Below, one piece after another: positions 1 through 9,538 of a stretch of 27,796 bases of DNA. The stretch spans positions 1 through 27,796 of the forward strand of contig JASWJB010000445.1 in NCBI GenBank assembly GCA_032433595.1. Direction: 5' to 3'. Positions within the stretch are counted from its first letter, which is position 1, and each line of letters opens with the position of its first letter. Below the pieces are notes generated by a model. It was not told the DNA's origin. It searched no databases and worked only from the letters and a program-made list of their open reading frames with translations. The translations under genes were made by a program, and so were the position numbers. This stretch comes from Conoideocrella luteorostrata. Lineage: Eukaryota; Ascomycota; Sordariomycetes; Hypocreales; Clavicipitaceae.

Positions 1-402
1 ATTATCTCTTGCGGAGTTAATGCCACCTCGATGGCTCAGTTAAACTGTCCCCCGCTTGGCTACGTAGTACTCCGTACTCTGTACGGGGTACGGAGTACAG
101 TATGTGGCATAAAGTCTATGCCGCCTAGAAGCCATCATTAGAGACGACTATTCTCACGCATCAAGAGCCTGGTTTACACTAGAATTCCCGCTGGCAATAG
201 TACTTTCCGCCCTGTTCTTATTCACAGACGTAACATAGTCGAATGGCGAGAGCTTAGCATCACGTGCATGAAATAATGTAATTTCTCTCTATATACGGCG
301 TACCCCTAATCTCTGATTGCTTCAAGCGCTAGTTACAGTAAATCCTGTTTGCAATTTTCTTCCTCTCGCGTTGTGGCATTGCCAGCACTGGTGTTGCCAC
401 AA
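1..402. other. Non-coding DNA downstream of the permease gene
   Basis: I see no gene here. The stretch holds the 3' flank of the minus-strand permease gene and one strong inverted repeat (67-98, listed separately). No polyadenylation signal could be fixed with confidence. Confidence 0.6.
67..98. repeat. Inverted repeat of the CGGAGTAC family (11-bp stem, 10-nt loop)
   Basis: The left arm GTACTCCGTAC (67-77) is the exact reverse complement of the right arm GTACGGAGTAC (88-98). The arms belong to the same short palindromic family seen at 2677, 6320, 17370 and 27446. As RNA this would form a hairpin. Confidence 0.8.
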
Positions 403-2149
403 CTACGAGTAGTGCGACTTTCTGTCTTCAACAAGGACAACTGGGCCATGATACTTGTGTCGGCCTCTGAATACGTAATACACCATCGCAATGAGCAACA
501 CCGATACGAAAATTGGTGACGACCAGTTGAACCCGGCCGCAGTAACGGGATAAGCCTGTGGCCAAAAGCACCAAAAAAATCCCCAAGCGGATGTTACCAC
601 GGCGATGGCGTTGATCGGCACACCGTATTTGCCCAAAGAAAAGTGCGCGTAAGGTAATGTCTCCGGATGATATATCCTTCGATACAACATGCAACCAATG
701 CTCAGGCAGTAGCACTGCAGCAGCGCAACAATGCACAGTGATATGATAGCGTAGAAAGCAACCGGGCTGCCGATATAAGTAAGACTAAGTAGGACGCTCA
801 CACTAGCTGACAGAATACATGCATTCTTCGGTATACTTCGGTCTCTGTCAACTCGTGCAATCCAGCTAGAGAAAGGAAGCCCTTGGTCACGGGCAAAGGC
901 GAAAAGATCACGGCTGACAGCTGCCAGGTATGATAGATTGCCAAACATAAGCAAGACCAAAATGACAACAAGGATAACGTTGAGCCACGGGAGAGTCATC
1001 GAATTTCTTAGGACGTAAATTGCCGGGTATGTTGTGGGATCGAGAAGCGCCTCGCCAGCATCCGGGATGTGGTAGGCCAGGGTAATCAACGTGAGTAAGG
1101 TCAACGACGCATTGATCGCAAAAGTAATAAGCATGACTTTGGGGATATTTTTGGCGGCGTCTCTGACTTCTTCTGACATGTGTGCGGCCTAAATGACGTC
1201 CAGTTAATGAGTGTATGCAAAACCCGTTCGCGCGTATAGGTTTGATGCATCACATACGGTATCGATACCCACTTGTGAAGTAATTCCAGGCATTTGTCCG
1301 ATCAAAATAGCCAATGACACACTTGGCCAACCTCCCGAGTTTTCAAAACCAGACCACACTCTGCTGGACTCAACTCTGGGCGCATTGACCCAGACAGGAG
1401 CAAGAAATGCAAAGTAAGCCAGGACGTGAACAACAAAAACGATGTTCTGCCAGTGTGGCAAGAGTCTGGCGCCATAGACATTCGCGAATAGAGCCAATAG
1501 TGTAATGGCCATGACCAAAAGAGTGCCGTGCCAGTAGGCCGCTGTATAATTCACGTTGTTGATGGTGATGATACCTTGAATCAGTGTTCCGACAAGGAAC
1601 AGACCCTGGGCGTTCCCCGCTTGCCATGCAAGAGTCGATGTCCAGCTAGTTCCTGCATCAGCAATATATAGCAGTGTACCGTCGATACCAAACTCACCCA
1701 GTCAGGTAGCTAAGAAGTTTTTGATATCTGTCTGGCGCAAACTCGCTGACCCAGTGATACTGCGCTCCAGCAATCGGTGCGATACTCGCCATCTCTGCCA
1801 TACTGAGATACACTGGAATAAAGCCAACAAAGTTCCAGAGGAAGGCATATATCATGACAGGCCGGCCACCATCGATCAAAGCTGGTGTTATGCCAAACAT
1901 GCAGAGTTCCCATGCTGAAGTTGCGATTGCGACGAAAGACACCATGGACCATGAACGGAAATGTCGAACGAGTTCTTGGCTCCGACCCATGCGACGCATG
2001 TTGCGAGCATCTTCACGAGTCGATTTATGCAGTTCGTCCAGCTCATCCATGCCATTTTCATGATCGCGATCTCGGTTCCCAGACGTCGAGGACATCACCA
2101 TGGCGTCTTGCCTTGACACTTCGGAACAAGGATCTGAGGAGGACATCAC
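403..2149 (-). CDS. APC-superfamily amino acid/GABA/choline-type permease, three exons
   Basis: The product is a predicted plasma-membrane transporter of amino acids or related amines (APC superfamily, fungal GABA-permease/choline-transporter-like branch). The exact substrate cannot be read from the sequence. Exons on the minus strand are 2149-1698, 1645-1258 and 1188-403, with introns of 52 nt (GTGAGT...CTAG) and 69 nt (GTATGT...TTTAG). The splices restore the typical family stretches YLTGWTSTLAWQAG and GIDTAAHMSEEVRDAAKNIP. The protein is about 541 aa, normal for the family, with a hydrophilic N-terminus of about 60 residues followed by roughly 12 hydrophobic segments. The start was chosen as the first in-frame ATG; a second Met follows at once. 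The gene has no close neighbour and about 1.6 kb of non-coding DNA lies upstream. The family call is firm; the exact N-terminus is less so. Confidence 0.9.
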
Positions 2150-2676
2150 ATGCCCAAGAGACCGCAGCTCATGGAAAGTCTATATTTGCTCTCTTGTATG
2201 CCAATGAGGGCACGGCCTCTCGGAGAAGAGTCGAGGTGAAGGGCAGACACGATGATCTATAAAACGAGGCGCGAGTGACGATAATAGGCAGGCGACGGGA
2301 GTTCCCCATAGATAAATTTCCCGACCATGGTTGACATGGCTCCAGAAACAAGGAACTACGAAATGATGCGGATCTCGCTCAACATATTCCTCTTGACATG
2401 TACGGAAAAAGCCAATCGGGCGGCTACGGGGGCCGGCAAGGTTAGGCTGGGCGCAACTGGGGGTCAATTGGTGTCCAATGGTGTCGGTATGGAGGTGTGC
2501 TCTCGTCGATAGGTCAGAACGGGTGAATTAAGGTAATGCGGAATCGTGGCCCACCCAGAAAGCATGAGAAGCTAGCTCAGGCGGTTGGCTGAGGCGGTTG
2601 CTTCGGGAAGGTGCCTCAGAAAGACGGCGGAGACCCTGCCATCCTTGGGTCCTTCTCCCGCTTATTCTGTGCCTAG

Positions 2677-2692
2677 TACGGAGTACTCCGTA
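2677..2692. repeat. 16-bp perfect palindrome TACGGAGTACTCCGTA
   Basis: TACGGAGTACTCCGTA is its own reverse complement. It matches the core of the palindrome at 6320-6337 and the arms of the inverted repeat at 67-98. Nothing shows whether it binds a protein or is a mobile relic. Confidence 0.85.
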
Positions 2693-3216
2693 TAGAGTAC
2701 AATTGTTCGCAACCGCCACCTTTGCTTGATCGTTTCTTGGGGGACCAGACGGCCAGGCTCCTTGACCCCCTTTTTCTTCCGCTTCTAGGTTAACTGCCCG
2801 TGGCTTTCCAAGCCACTATAAAGCCATCTTTCAGCATGTGAACATCGCCATACAGACTGTGTCGAATAAATACCCGATTGACTATGGATGGTATCACCGC
2901 AGTACTCCTTACCCAAGAAGGTAACTATACAACACTTCGGTCGAGACGACATGAACGCTACTTGAAGCCAACAAAGACTCTCCCATGTGCAATGGAAATA
3001 GATAGATGTACGGAGTATGGCTTCAGAGTACTCCAAACCGCGTGCCCTTTCGCTCCATTACGCGATGGGTTGCTTTTGGACCCTTGTCCGAAACGCTTTT
3101 CATGGTTACATCAACCGCTAGCTAGCCCAGTTGATCCTGGGCATTGCCAGGGAAAAAATGTCCCGTCCTCTCGCGTAAGCCATACGTTGCAACTAGTCTG
3201 GCTGTCTGGGTTCATA

Positions 3217-3257
3217 TTCCGTACGGACTACGAGGTAGCTACTCCGTACTCCGTATA
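3217..3257. repeat. Cluster of CGGAGTAC/GTACTCCG-type units
   Basis: The stretch contains CCGTACGGACTACG and then the tandem ACTCCGTACTCCGTATA, degenerate copies of the palindrome family found at 2677 and 6320. A further single unit GTACTCCGTA lies at 3431-3440. Confidence 0.6.
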
Positions 3258-3770
3258 CAATATGAGATTAGTTAGTTAACTGCGGAGTAGCTGATGGCAT
3301 TATGTGGGAAAACGCTCCCCATTTGCTATACAGCCCTGGACCCTGCTGCCCAAGCGACACTAAACGAGGAAGTCATCATGCCACCATGCGGCCCGTTCTC
3401 TAGAGCATGCGGTTTCCAGAAAGTTGCAATGTACTCCGTATTGGCTGCCTCAAAGTGGCTAAAGTATAGAGCAGACGATCATTTCCCTTCCGAGCAGCAG
3501 GGTTGTGAACCTCTGACCAAACTCTTCCTTATTACGAACTTGGCGCCAGAAAATAGTCAGCCGTAAGGCCGGCGCAGTTTCGAGCGTGGTGCCGAATCCT
3601 GGGAAGAGAAGGGGGATTGGCTTTACCATGCAGTATTGGTTTGGGGCTTGACCTGTAAATGGCCCAACATTCGACGATCCTTAAACAAAGTTCCCTTTTG
3701 GCGCGACCACTGTGATTCTCTCCATTGATGGCGCAGATATATATGCGGCCAGTGTGTACTCGATTTCATC

Positions 3771-3851
3771 ATGGTGACTTACACCTTCGGTCGCGGTGAA
3801 CAAATCCCCGCCAAGTTCTCGGGGCCAAACTCAGTTCCAGACCAAATGTAA
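3771..3851 (+). promoter_or_regulatory. Possible upstream ORF (26 codons) before the SAT4-family gene
   Basis: An ATG in fair context (CATCATGG) opens a 26-codon frame ending in TAA at 3849-3851, just 16 nt before the ATG I chose for the SAT4-family gene. The TATA-like run near 3736 would place the transcription start close to 3771, so it is unclear whether this ATG is inside the mRNA. If it is, it may lower translation of the main frame. Confidence 0.3.
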
Positions 3852-3867
3852 AGATTGAGCTCACGAC

Positions 3868-5256
3868 ATGGCCGAGAATCATGGATCTTGGCTGAGCACC
3901 GCCATGGCCATTTTCTTACCGTGGTCAACTTTGACATTCGTGGTTCGTGCCTGGACCAAATTACGAACCAAGACCTGGGGATTGGATGACTACAGTATTT
4001 CGGCGGCGGTGGTGAGTTTATCGTATGGAAGCCACTGGGGAGCATCATCAGTAACCATTGTATGTAGGCTGTTGGCGTGGCGAATGTTGCGGTGACCTGT
4101 ACTGCAATTCAAAAAGGATACGGCCGTCCGATTGCCGACATACCTCAGCCAGACTTGGCGCGGGCTAAGAAGGTATGACAACTAACAGGATCCTTCGGTC
4201 TGGAGATGAATGCTGAGAATAGGCGCAGGCACTTTATGTAGGACAGATTCTTTATGTTGTCTCAATCGGGCTATGTAGAGTGTCAGCGGCATTCTTCGTA
4301 GCGCACATGACATACTTTGGGCCGCAAAGTAAGCCAGCATATATTTTTGCTTTGATATCGACCATTTGGACACTGGTGTCGATGTTCATAATTGCTTTTA
4401 GAGGCAATATTGACCGCCCATGGGACGAACTGGATGATATAAAGGCTATGGTATGGAGCACAAGGGCAATTTTGTCTCTTTGTTGTTTACGTTTTCGAAT
4501 AAGTCTGACGTTGAAGCAGTATTCCCGATGGATTGGAATTGAAGTAACGGGCCTTATTATCGAGCTGGGTCTTTGGCTTCTATCAATTCATCTTGTATGG
4601 GGCCTGCAGATGCAGTTCAGGAAGCGTATTTTCATCCTTTGCGCATTTGCTGCCCGGCTCGGGTACGTTGCCACCAGGTGCCCTAAAAAGCTTGCCACCT
4701 AACCTTTTGTAGTCTTATACCTATCATTGCCTGCCGTCTCAACTACCTGCACCCGTTGCAAAACCCCGATCCCATGTTGAATACTATCATATCCGGCATC
4801 TTGGCACAAGGCGCCATCCATTACTCCATCATAGCAGGAAGCATAACATGCTTGAAGCCCTTTCTCCGCACATTTAACCCTGCCTGTGCCATCGAAAGCC
4901 GAACGCAAGATACGACCAGTCGAAACGCGACGCGAGACTCTTATTATAAACTAGAGACGTTGAAGAGAACGGAACATAGTTTGATGGATTCAGATGACTC
5001 GGCCAACTGGCGCCCATATCAAGGTTCAGCGCAAGGGCACGTCGTTGCGTATCCTTCGAAGCCTCATCTTCGCACAAAGGACAAAGCCGTTCCAGGCTTG
5101 CAGCTGGCCACTCGGAACACCTTGACGGACTCGAGAGGCGGACGCCGGGGTGCAGCTTCCGTTGATGTTGAGGGTACAGATCGCTTGGTTATTCAAAGAA
5201 CGACAGAAGTTTCGATCAGATATGAGCGAAACCCGAACGCAGGGTATAGCATATAA
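3868..5256 (+). CDS. SAT4-family (fungal rhodopsin-fold) integral membrane protein, five exons
   Basis: This is a 7-TM fungal membrane protein of the family known from SAT4 and PTH11-like receptors; most members have no known ligand or reaction. Exons are 3868-4011, 4068-4172, 4223-4450, 4520-4662 and 4713-5256, with four introns of 50-69 nt. The joined frame gives about 387 aa without internal stops. Family marks are VRAWTKLRTKTWGLDDYSI at residues 25-44 (the conserved Arg and Asp-Asp after TM1), hydrophobic helices through about residue 270, and the closing helix SITCLKPFLRTFN typical of the family. A hydrophilic cytosolic tail of about 120 residues follows, rich in Ser, Thr and Arg. The ATG context is CGACATGG. 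The gene converges with the MMTAG2-like gene, 179 bp apart. The N-terminus before TM1 is short, so an upstream exon cannot be excluded. Confidence 0.88.
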
Positions 5257-5385
5257 ATAGAGAATATGTGTTGTGATGTCTAGATTTTAAGACACTGGTT
5301 GCTCGTGCTGCTTTGAGTTGGAGCTATGCTTGACGCTTACTCCCATGCCTTGGTGTGCACACACTTTTGTCCTGTTTCTGAACAA

Positions 5386-5391
5386 AATAAA
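5386..5391 (+). terminator. Possible polyadenylation signal AATAAA
   Basis: AATAAA occurs 130 nt past the stop of the SAT4-family gene and before the convergent gene's stop. Fungal poly(A) signals are degenerate, so this is only a candidate. Confidence 0.3.
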
Positions 5392-5435
5392 GACGATTCA
5401 TGGGTATCATTGCCTGCCGCTTATATACGAATACG

Positions 5436-6200
5436 TTACTCTCGTCTGGTCGACCTCGGACTACGGCTACGCGGCTGGCGGTCGTTCAGCCTGCGTTCCC
5501 GCCCACCCTCTGTTCTTTGCACTCGATCGCCATCTGTGTCGTCTCGCCTCCTGTCCCGCCCATGTGGGCTGCGACTCCGGCTGTGATGCCTCTCCGAGAC
5601 GTGTCGCCTCTCACTTCGTCTCGCGTCTCGATCTCGCACATGTCTCTCACGACTGCGACGTCTGCGCCCAGACTCCCTCTCCACGCTTCGGTGCCGATGT
5701 CTCCTCTCGCCGTCTCTTTCGCGACGGCCCTCCCTCCTCCTATGTTCCCGTCTCCCCCCCCTCCCGAAATCCTCATGCCTCAATGGCCGTTCCAACTGGG
5801 CGACCTCTTCGCGCACCTGTCCATCAGCAGCCGGACCAGGACCAACATCCCTCTGCATCCCAACTTCCACGGCATTTGCACCACTCATGTTCCTCACCGG
5901 GACAGGTAATCCCAATGTCCGGGCCATAGCGTCCTCCTCAGCCTCTTTAATTTTCCGCAGCTCTTCCTTCCGCTCTCGCGCCCTGCGTTCTTCATCTGTC
6001 TCATCGGAGTTCGCGTCTGCGGATGTGCCGTCTGCTTTGGCATACCAGTTTAGGTCCTTGCCCTTCTGCCAGCGGCCCACGGGGGCTTTAAGGCTGTGGC
6101 CGAGATAGTTTTCGCGGTGGGAGGAGCTGGCGACTTCGTCCCAGGTGAAGTTGGTACCGCCTCGGGAGCCGGATTTCCGGATTGTAGAGAGCAAGTCCAT
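5436..6200 (-). CDS. MMTAG2-like (MMtag / kinase phosphorylation domain) protein
   Basis: A single-exon protein of 254 aa. Residues 1-57 carry the conserved MMtag block: GSRGGTNFTWDEV, then RENYLGHSLKAPVGRWQKGK and DLNWYAKAD, very close to animal multiple-myeloma tumour-associated protein 2. Residues of about 68-95 form an acidic/basic helix (EERRARERKEELRKIKEAEE) likely to be coiled coil. From about residue 145 to the end the protein is almost purely Arg, Glu, Ser and His, with SRSRSP and SRSPR dipeptide repeats like RS domains of splicing factors, so a nuclear RNA-linked role is inferred; the family's molecular function is not established. The gene is divergent to MED6 and shares its promoter. 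The DNA is C/G-rich, with a run of eight C on the plus strand inside the Gly-rich part. Confidence 0.88.
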   Translation of the reverse strand: MDLLSTIRKSGSRGGTNFTWDEVASSSHRENYLGHSLKAPVGRWQKGKDLNWYAKADGTSADANSDETDEERRARERKEELRKIKEAEEDAMARTLGLPVPVRNMSGANAVEVGMQRDVGPGPAADGQVREEVAQLERPLRHEDFGRGGRREHRRREGRRERDGERRHRHRSVERESGRRRRSRERHVRDRDARRSERRHVSERHHSRSRSPHGRDRRRDDTDGDRVQRTEGGRERRLNDRQPRSRSPRSTRRE

Positions 6201-6518
6201 CTAAGTGATATGCGGGATTCTGGTTTTTTTTTTTCAGACGCTCTAGTATGTTCTTTGAGTGCTGGGCTGTAGAGTGATTTGTTTTTTGATGGTAGTAATA
6301 GAGAATGAATAGTTTTATTGTACGGAGTACTCCGTACGCGGTAAGACTTTAGAGATTCCTAGTGCCTGAAATCGAAAAGGCTGGTTGGTAAGAACTGTTG
6401 GCTAGCGGTCCACTCGATGCACTGCCCCACGTTAGACTGTGGACGTCCTGGCAACATCATCTTCCAACCACGTTGCTCTTCTCACAACACTGCGAAAAAA
6501 CATCCCGCGGCGCGCATC
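6201..6518. promoter_or_regulatory. Divergent promoter shared by the MMTAG2-like gene and MED6
   Basis: The 318 bp between the two start codons must hold both promoters. It contains a T-run of 13 or so just upstream of the MMTAG2-like ATG (from about 6222; a pyrimidine tract in that gene's leader seen from the plus strand) and an 18-bp perfect palindrome near its centre (6320-6337). An upstream ATG at 6417 is in frame with MED6 and would add 34 residues, but they do not resemble the family. Confidence 0.6.
6320..6337. repeat. 18-bp perfect palindrome GTACGGAGTACTCCGTAC
   Basis: This is the longest perfect copy of the palindrome family in the window. It sits almost midway between two divergent start codons, about 120 bp from one and 180 bp from the other. 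Confidence 0.85.
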
Positions 6519-7520
6519 ATGGCTAATCCAAACGATCCACCTTTGGACGAAATCCAATGGCGGTCCCCCCAGATTCTCGCCTCCATGGGCGGCCTCCACT
6601 CCAACACCATACTTTTCTACTTTGCCGAATCGCCCTTCTTCGAACGAACGTCTAATAATGCCGTCATCATGAACCAGGCCATGAACAACGTGGCCATGTA
6701 TCATTACATCCAAACCCGCGAAGCCTTTGAGGGCCGTCTCAAGACCATGTCTGGATTGGAATTTATTGTCGGCGAGGAGCCTGCAGAGACTGGACCTGGA
6801 ATGGGCACAGGCGTCTGGGCGATCCGCAAGCAGACAAGAAGGAAACAGCAGTATCAGGAGGACGATGAGATCACGGTCCATGCCTCATTTTTTGTAGTCG
6901 GCGAGAATATATATATGGCGCCGACTATGGCTGACATTTTGGCCTCGAGAATAGTTTGTTTCCTCAGCGTGCAACCAAAGACACCCTTGAAGCCCTACTG
7001 ATCGTTACACTAGATGACGATATCTTCGGCCATAGCCAAAGCGCTACCAGCGGCTGAGAGTGTTAGACGATGGCGCCCCTCCATGGGCCATATATACAAG
7101 CTCCCTTCGAATCAGCCCCCACGTCCCAAAGCGCAAGAATCGAAGGAAGGCACGCCCATGCCTGAAGGCGCGAACAAACAACTCGCCACACCGCATAAGC
7201 ATGACGAACTATCATTAGAGAGATCTGCGGAGGAGTCGTTTATGATTTATATGAGGCACGGTGGAGAGTATATTGACGAAAACCCTATTACTGGACGACC
7301 AGGAGAATTTCATTTGTCGTCTACGGGCAGAAAGGCAGTGCCGCTGCCCAAGAAGGGACCTGAGGCTGGCATTGGTGCTATGAATGGCCCGACTATCAAC
7401 ACTAAGCTTGATGTAAAGAAGGATACAAAGTCTCCGAAGACGCCAAAATCGGCGACAACGCCAAAGCTAAAGCGGAAGAAGAGCAGGATGAGTGCAGCGA
7501 ATACGCCCGTGGCATCATAA
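6519..7520 (+). CDS. MED6: Mediator complex subunit 6 (MED6), two exons
   Basis: MED6 is a head-module subunit of Mediator, which links transcription factors to RNA polymerase II in the nucleus. Exons are 6519-6953 and 7014-7520, with a 60-nt intron (GTTTGT...ACTAG) in phase 0; the join restores ILASRIMTISSAIAKALPA. The protein is 313 aa. The MED6 domain spans about residues 8-165: PPLDEIQWRSP, MGGLHSNTILFYFAESPFFE, RTSNNAVIMNQ, LEFIVGEEP, WAIRKQTRRK and FFVVGENIYMAPT are all standard. The C-terminal half is a low-complexity, Lys/Pro/Thr-rich tail typical of fungal MED6. I chose the ATG at 6519 because the family begins right before the PPLDEIQWRSP block. The gene is divergent to the MMTAG2-like gene and convergent with the aldehyde dehydrogenase (259 bp apart). 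Confidence 0.95.
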
Positions 7521-7779
7521 AAGTGATGGGCGGCGTTTTGTTTTTATTTTCCTTCCGAAGCCACGCTTGCTTTTTCTGTTAAAAATTGATACCCAGTAAC
7601 GTTGGCGAAAAGACCATCAATATATCTATATAAAGAGTCATTAAATTTGCGATGGCACGGGCATGTTGATCACGTAACGTGGGCATCTGGGTTCTATTTA
7701 CAAAGTGGATTCGTGACATACAATTTTTTACTATATGATACAAATGAAGCTACAAAGTTAATCGCCTCATACATATATC

Positions 7780-9538
7780 TCACTTTCTCTTGAAAACCTC
7801 CAGCACGTCATACACAGACCAGCCCTTCCACTTGAAGACGGCAAAGAATAGCACGGCAACAAAAGACTTTGCAAACAAGCTACCAAAGCTGCTGACGTCG
7901 TTGCCGTTTCTATCAAAAGGAACGCTCGACTTGGCGCCAGTGGATTTGACCATGGCTGCAGCCTTCTTGTCGGAATAAGGCGCATACCTGACCTTGAGAA
8001 TCAGTTCCAGCCATCCCGGGACGTTGACCACTGTACGCAGGTGGGTGAATTCATTGAAGCCGAAGGGGCCGTGGTAGGCACCCATTCCTGAGGCACCGAC
8101 ACCGCCGAACGGAGCATCCTTGACCAGCATGTGCAGGATGGCGTCGTTGAAGGTCACGCCTCCGGAATTGGTGAGGCGCAGAATCTTGTCCTTCTCTGCC
8201 TGGGAGGAGGTGAAGCCATACAGGGCCAGAGGGTGGTCATGCTGGACGGTGTAGGAGATGGCCTGGTCGAGGTTGGCGTCCAGGATGGGCAGGATGGGAC
8301 CGAAAAGTTCTTCGGAAAGGAGCGAGTCAGAGGTCTTGACGCCATCGACAATGGTCGGCGCGAAGAAGCGGTTCTCGTGGTTGCGCTCGCCGCCGTAGAC
8401 GATCTTTCCCTGGGAGTTCTCGAGGAGGCTGTCAAGGCGCTTGAAATGTCTGTCGTTGACGATGCGGGTGGCATAGGCCGGCTCGCGGGATTGGCCGGAT
8501 CGGTATTGGTCAAAGTATTTGCTGAGGGCGGCGATGAACTTTTGCTTGATTGAGGGGTCGACAAACACGTGGTTGACGCCGACGCAGATCTGCCCATTGT
8601 GTCTTGTCAGTAGGGTCCAGGACATTGTCTCAAACAGTGGGGAGCGGCCATACCTGTCCGGCATTCATAAATTTCGCGTTGGCGATTCTCTTGGCCGCCA
8701 AATCGATATCAGCCGACGGCGTAACAATAGCCGGACCACGTCCGCCCAATTCCAGCGTCACAGTCGTCAGGTTAGGCGCGGCCTTCGCGTAAATAATCTT
8801 GCCCACGGCCGTTGAACCCGTGAAGAAGATGTGATCCCACTTTTTCTCCAGCAGGTAATTCATGTCCTTGGGGCCTGCAGTGATGACTCGGATTGCGCTC
8901 TGGTCGAGATACTTGGGCACCATCTCGACGATCAGGCGCTCCGACGCTGGAGCCAGCTCACTGGGCTTCAGGATGGTAGTGCACCCAGCGGCGATAGCGC
9001 AAATCATGGGCTCAAACAGCTCCATGAAGGGGTAGTTCCAGGCCGAAATGATGAGCGACACGCCCTTGGGCTCCTTGCGAATCCGGGCGCCGCCGACCAA
9101 GTTGAGGGGATCAGTGCGTCTGGGCTTCGTGTCCTTGGTCCATTCTTTGATGCTACCGAGGGCCTCCAGACAGGCGTTTTGGATGCCGGCCACATCGACG
9201 GGCAGAGATTCCTGTCGGTGCTTGTTGAGATCTGCGCTGAGGGCCTGGACGATGCGCTCACGGTTGTCTTCGAGCATCCACCATGTCTTGCGGAGCTGCT
9301 TAATGCGCCATTCGAGCGGCTTGGTGACGTTGGACCTGAAGGTGTTGGTGACGGTGTTGAGGGCCTAGAGGGGGAGAAGTTAGTGACGAATATTGGCTTT
9401 TGGGTAGACCTGCTTTATTCGGCTGGTCTGTGATAATAGCACGCAAGGTGGAGGAATAGGTGAGGTGCTGGGGCTGGTGCTATAGTAGATGTGTGAGTGG
9501 TTTACCTCGTCGACCTGAGCTTCAGAGCTGTACGACAT
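7780..9538 (-). CDS. Fatty aldehyde dehydrogenase (ALDH3/HFD1-type), three exons, C-terminal anchor
   Basis: The enzyme oxidises long-chain fatty aldehydes to acids with NAD(P)+ and probably sits on ER, lipid-droplet or mitochondrial outer membranes. Minus-strand exons are 9538-9506 (only 11 codons), 9364-8654 and 8589-7780; introns are 141 and 64 nt. The protein is about 517 aa. Visible ALDH features are the WNYPF motif at residues 119-123, the cofactor-binding FFTGSTAVGK at 191-200, the general base E216 in LELGG, and the catalytic C250 in GQICVGVNH, which is rebuilt across intron 2. EELFGPILPI and FGGVGASGMG follow in the C-terminal half. A hydrophobic helix (about residues 483-500) and a basic end form a tail anchor, as in HFD1 and ALDH3A2. 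The start is supported by a splice donor directly after VDE and a clean acceptor before ALNTVTNTFRS. LELGGRGP rather than LELGGKSP is a mild variant. Confidence 0.93.

Larger units (their letters stand above)
2150..3770. other. Gene-free region between permease and SAT4-family gene
   Basis: Short open frames exist on both strands but none has recognisable protein character, spliceable partners or a plausible start context. The region should hold the promoter of the minus-strand permease at its left end and that of the plus-strand SAT4 gene at its right end. A TATA-like run (GATATATATG, near 3736) lies about 35 nt before the first ATG at 3771. Several CGGAGTAC-type repeats occur here (2677-2692, about 3007-3035, 3217-3257, 3431-3440). 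Confidence 0.6.

Noticed and set aside
428..736. Minus-strand frame of 102 codons inside the permease gene
   Set aside because: It overlaps the third permease exon in another frame, has Cys/Arg/His-rich chance composition and no family features.
1885..2262. Plus-strand frame of 125 codons across the permease start
   Set aside because: It is antisense to the first permease exon, whose protein is clearly recognised.
2560..2640. GC-rich stretch with repeated GGCGGTTG that recalled a tRNA or small structured RNA
   Set aside because: I could not form an acceptor stem, anticodon arm and T-arm with tRNA consensus bases.
2878..3279. Plus-strand frame of 133 codons between permease and SAT4-family gene
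   Set aside because: No motif, no splice partner, and it runs through CGGAGTAC repeat units; taken as chance.
5318..5929. Plus-strand frames of 169-203 codons
   Set aside because: They are antisense to the Arg-rich tail of the MMTAG2-like gene; GC-rich coding DNA commonly leaves long antisense frames.
8131..9433. Plus-strand frames opposite the aldehyde dehydrogenase (8131-8553, 8831-9433)
   Set aside because: They are antisense shadows of a well-supported enzyme gene.
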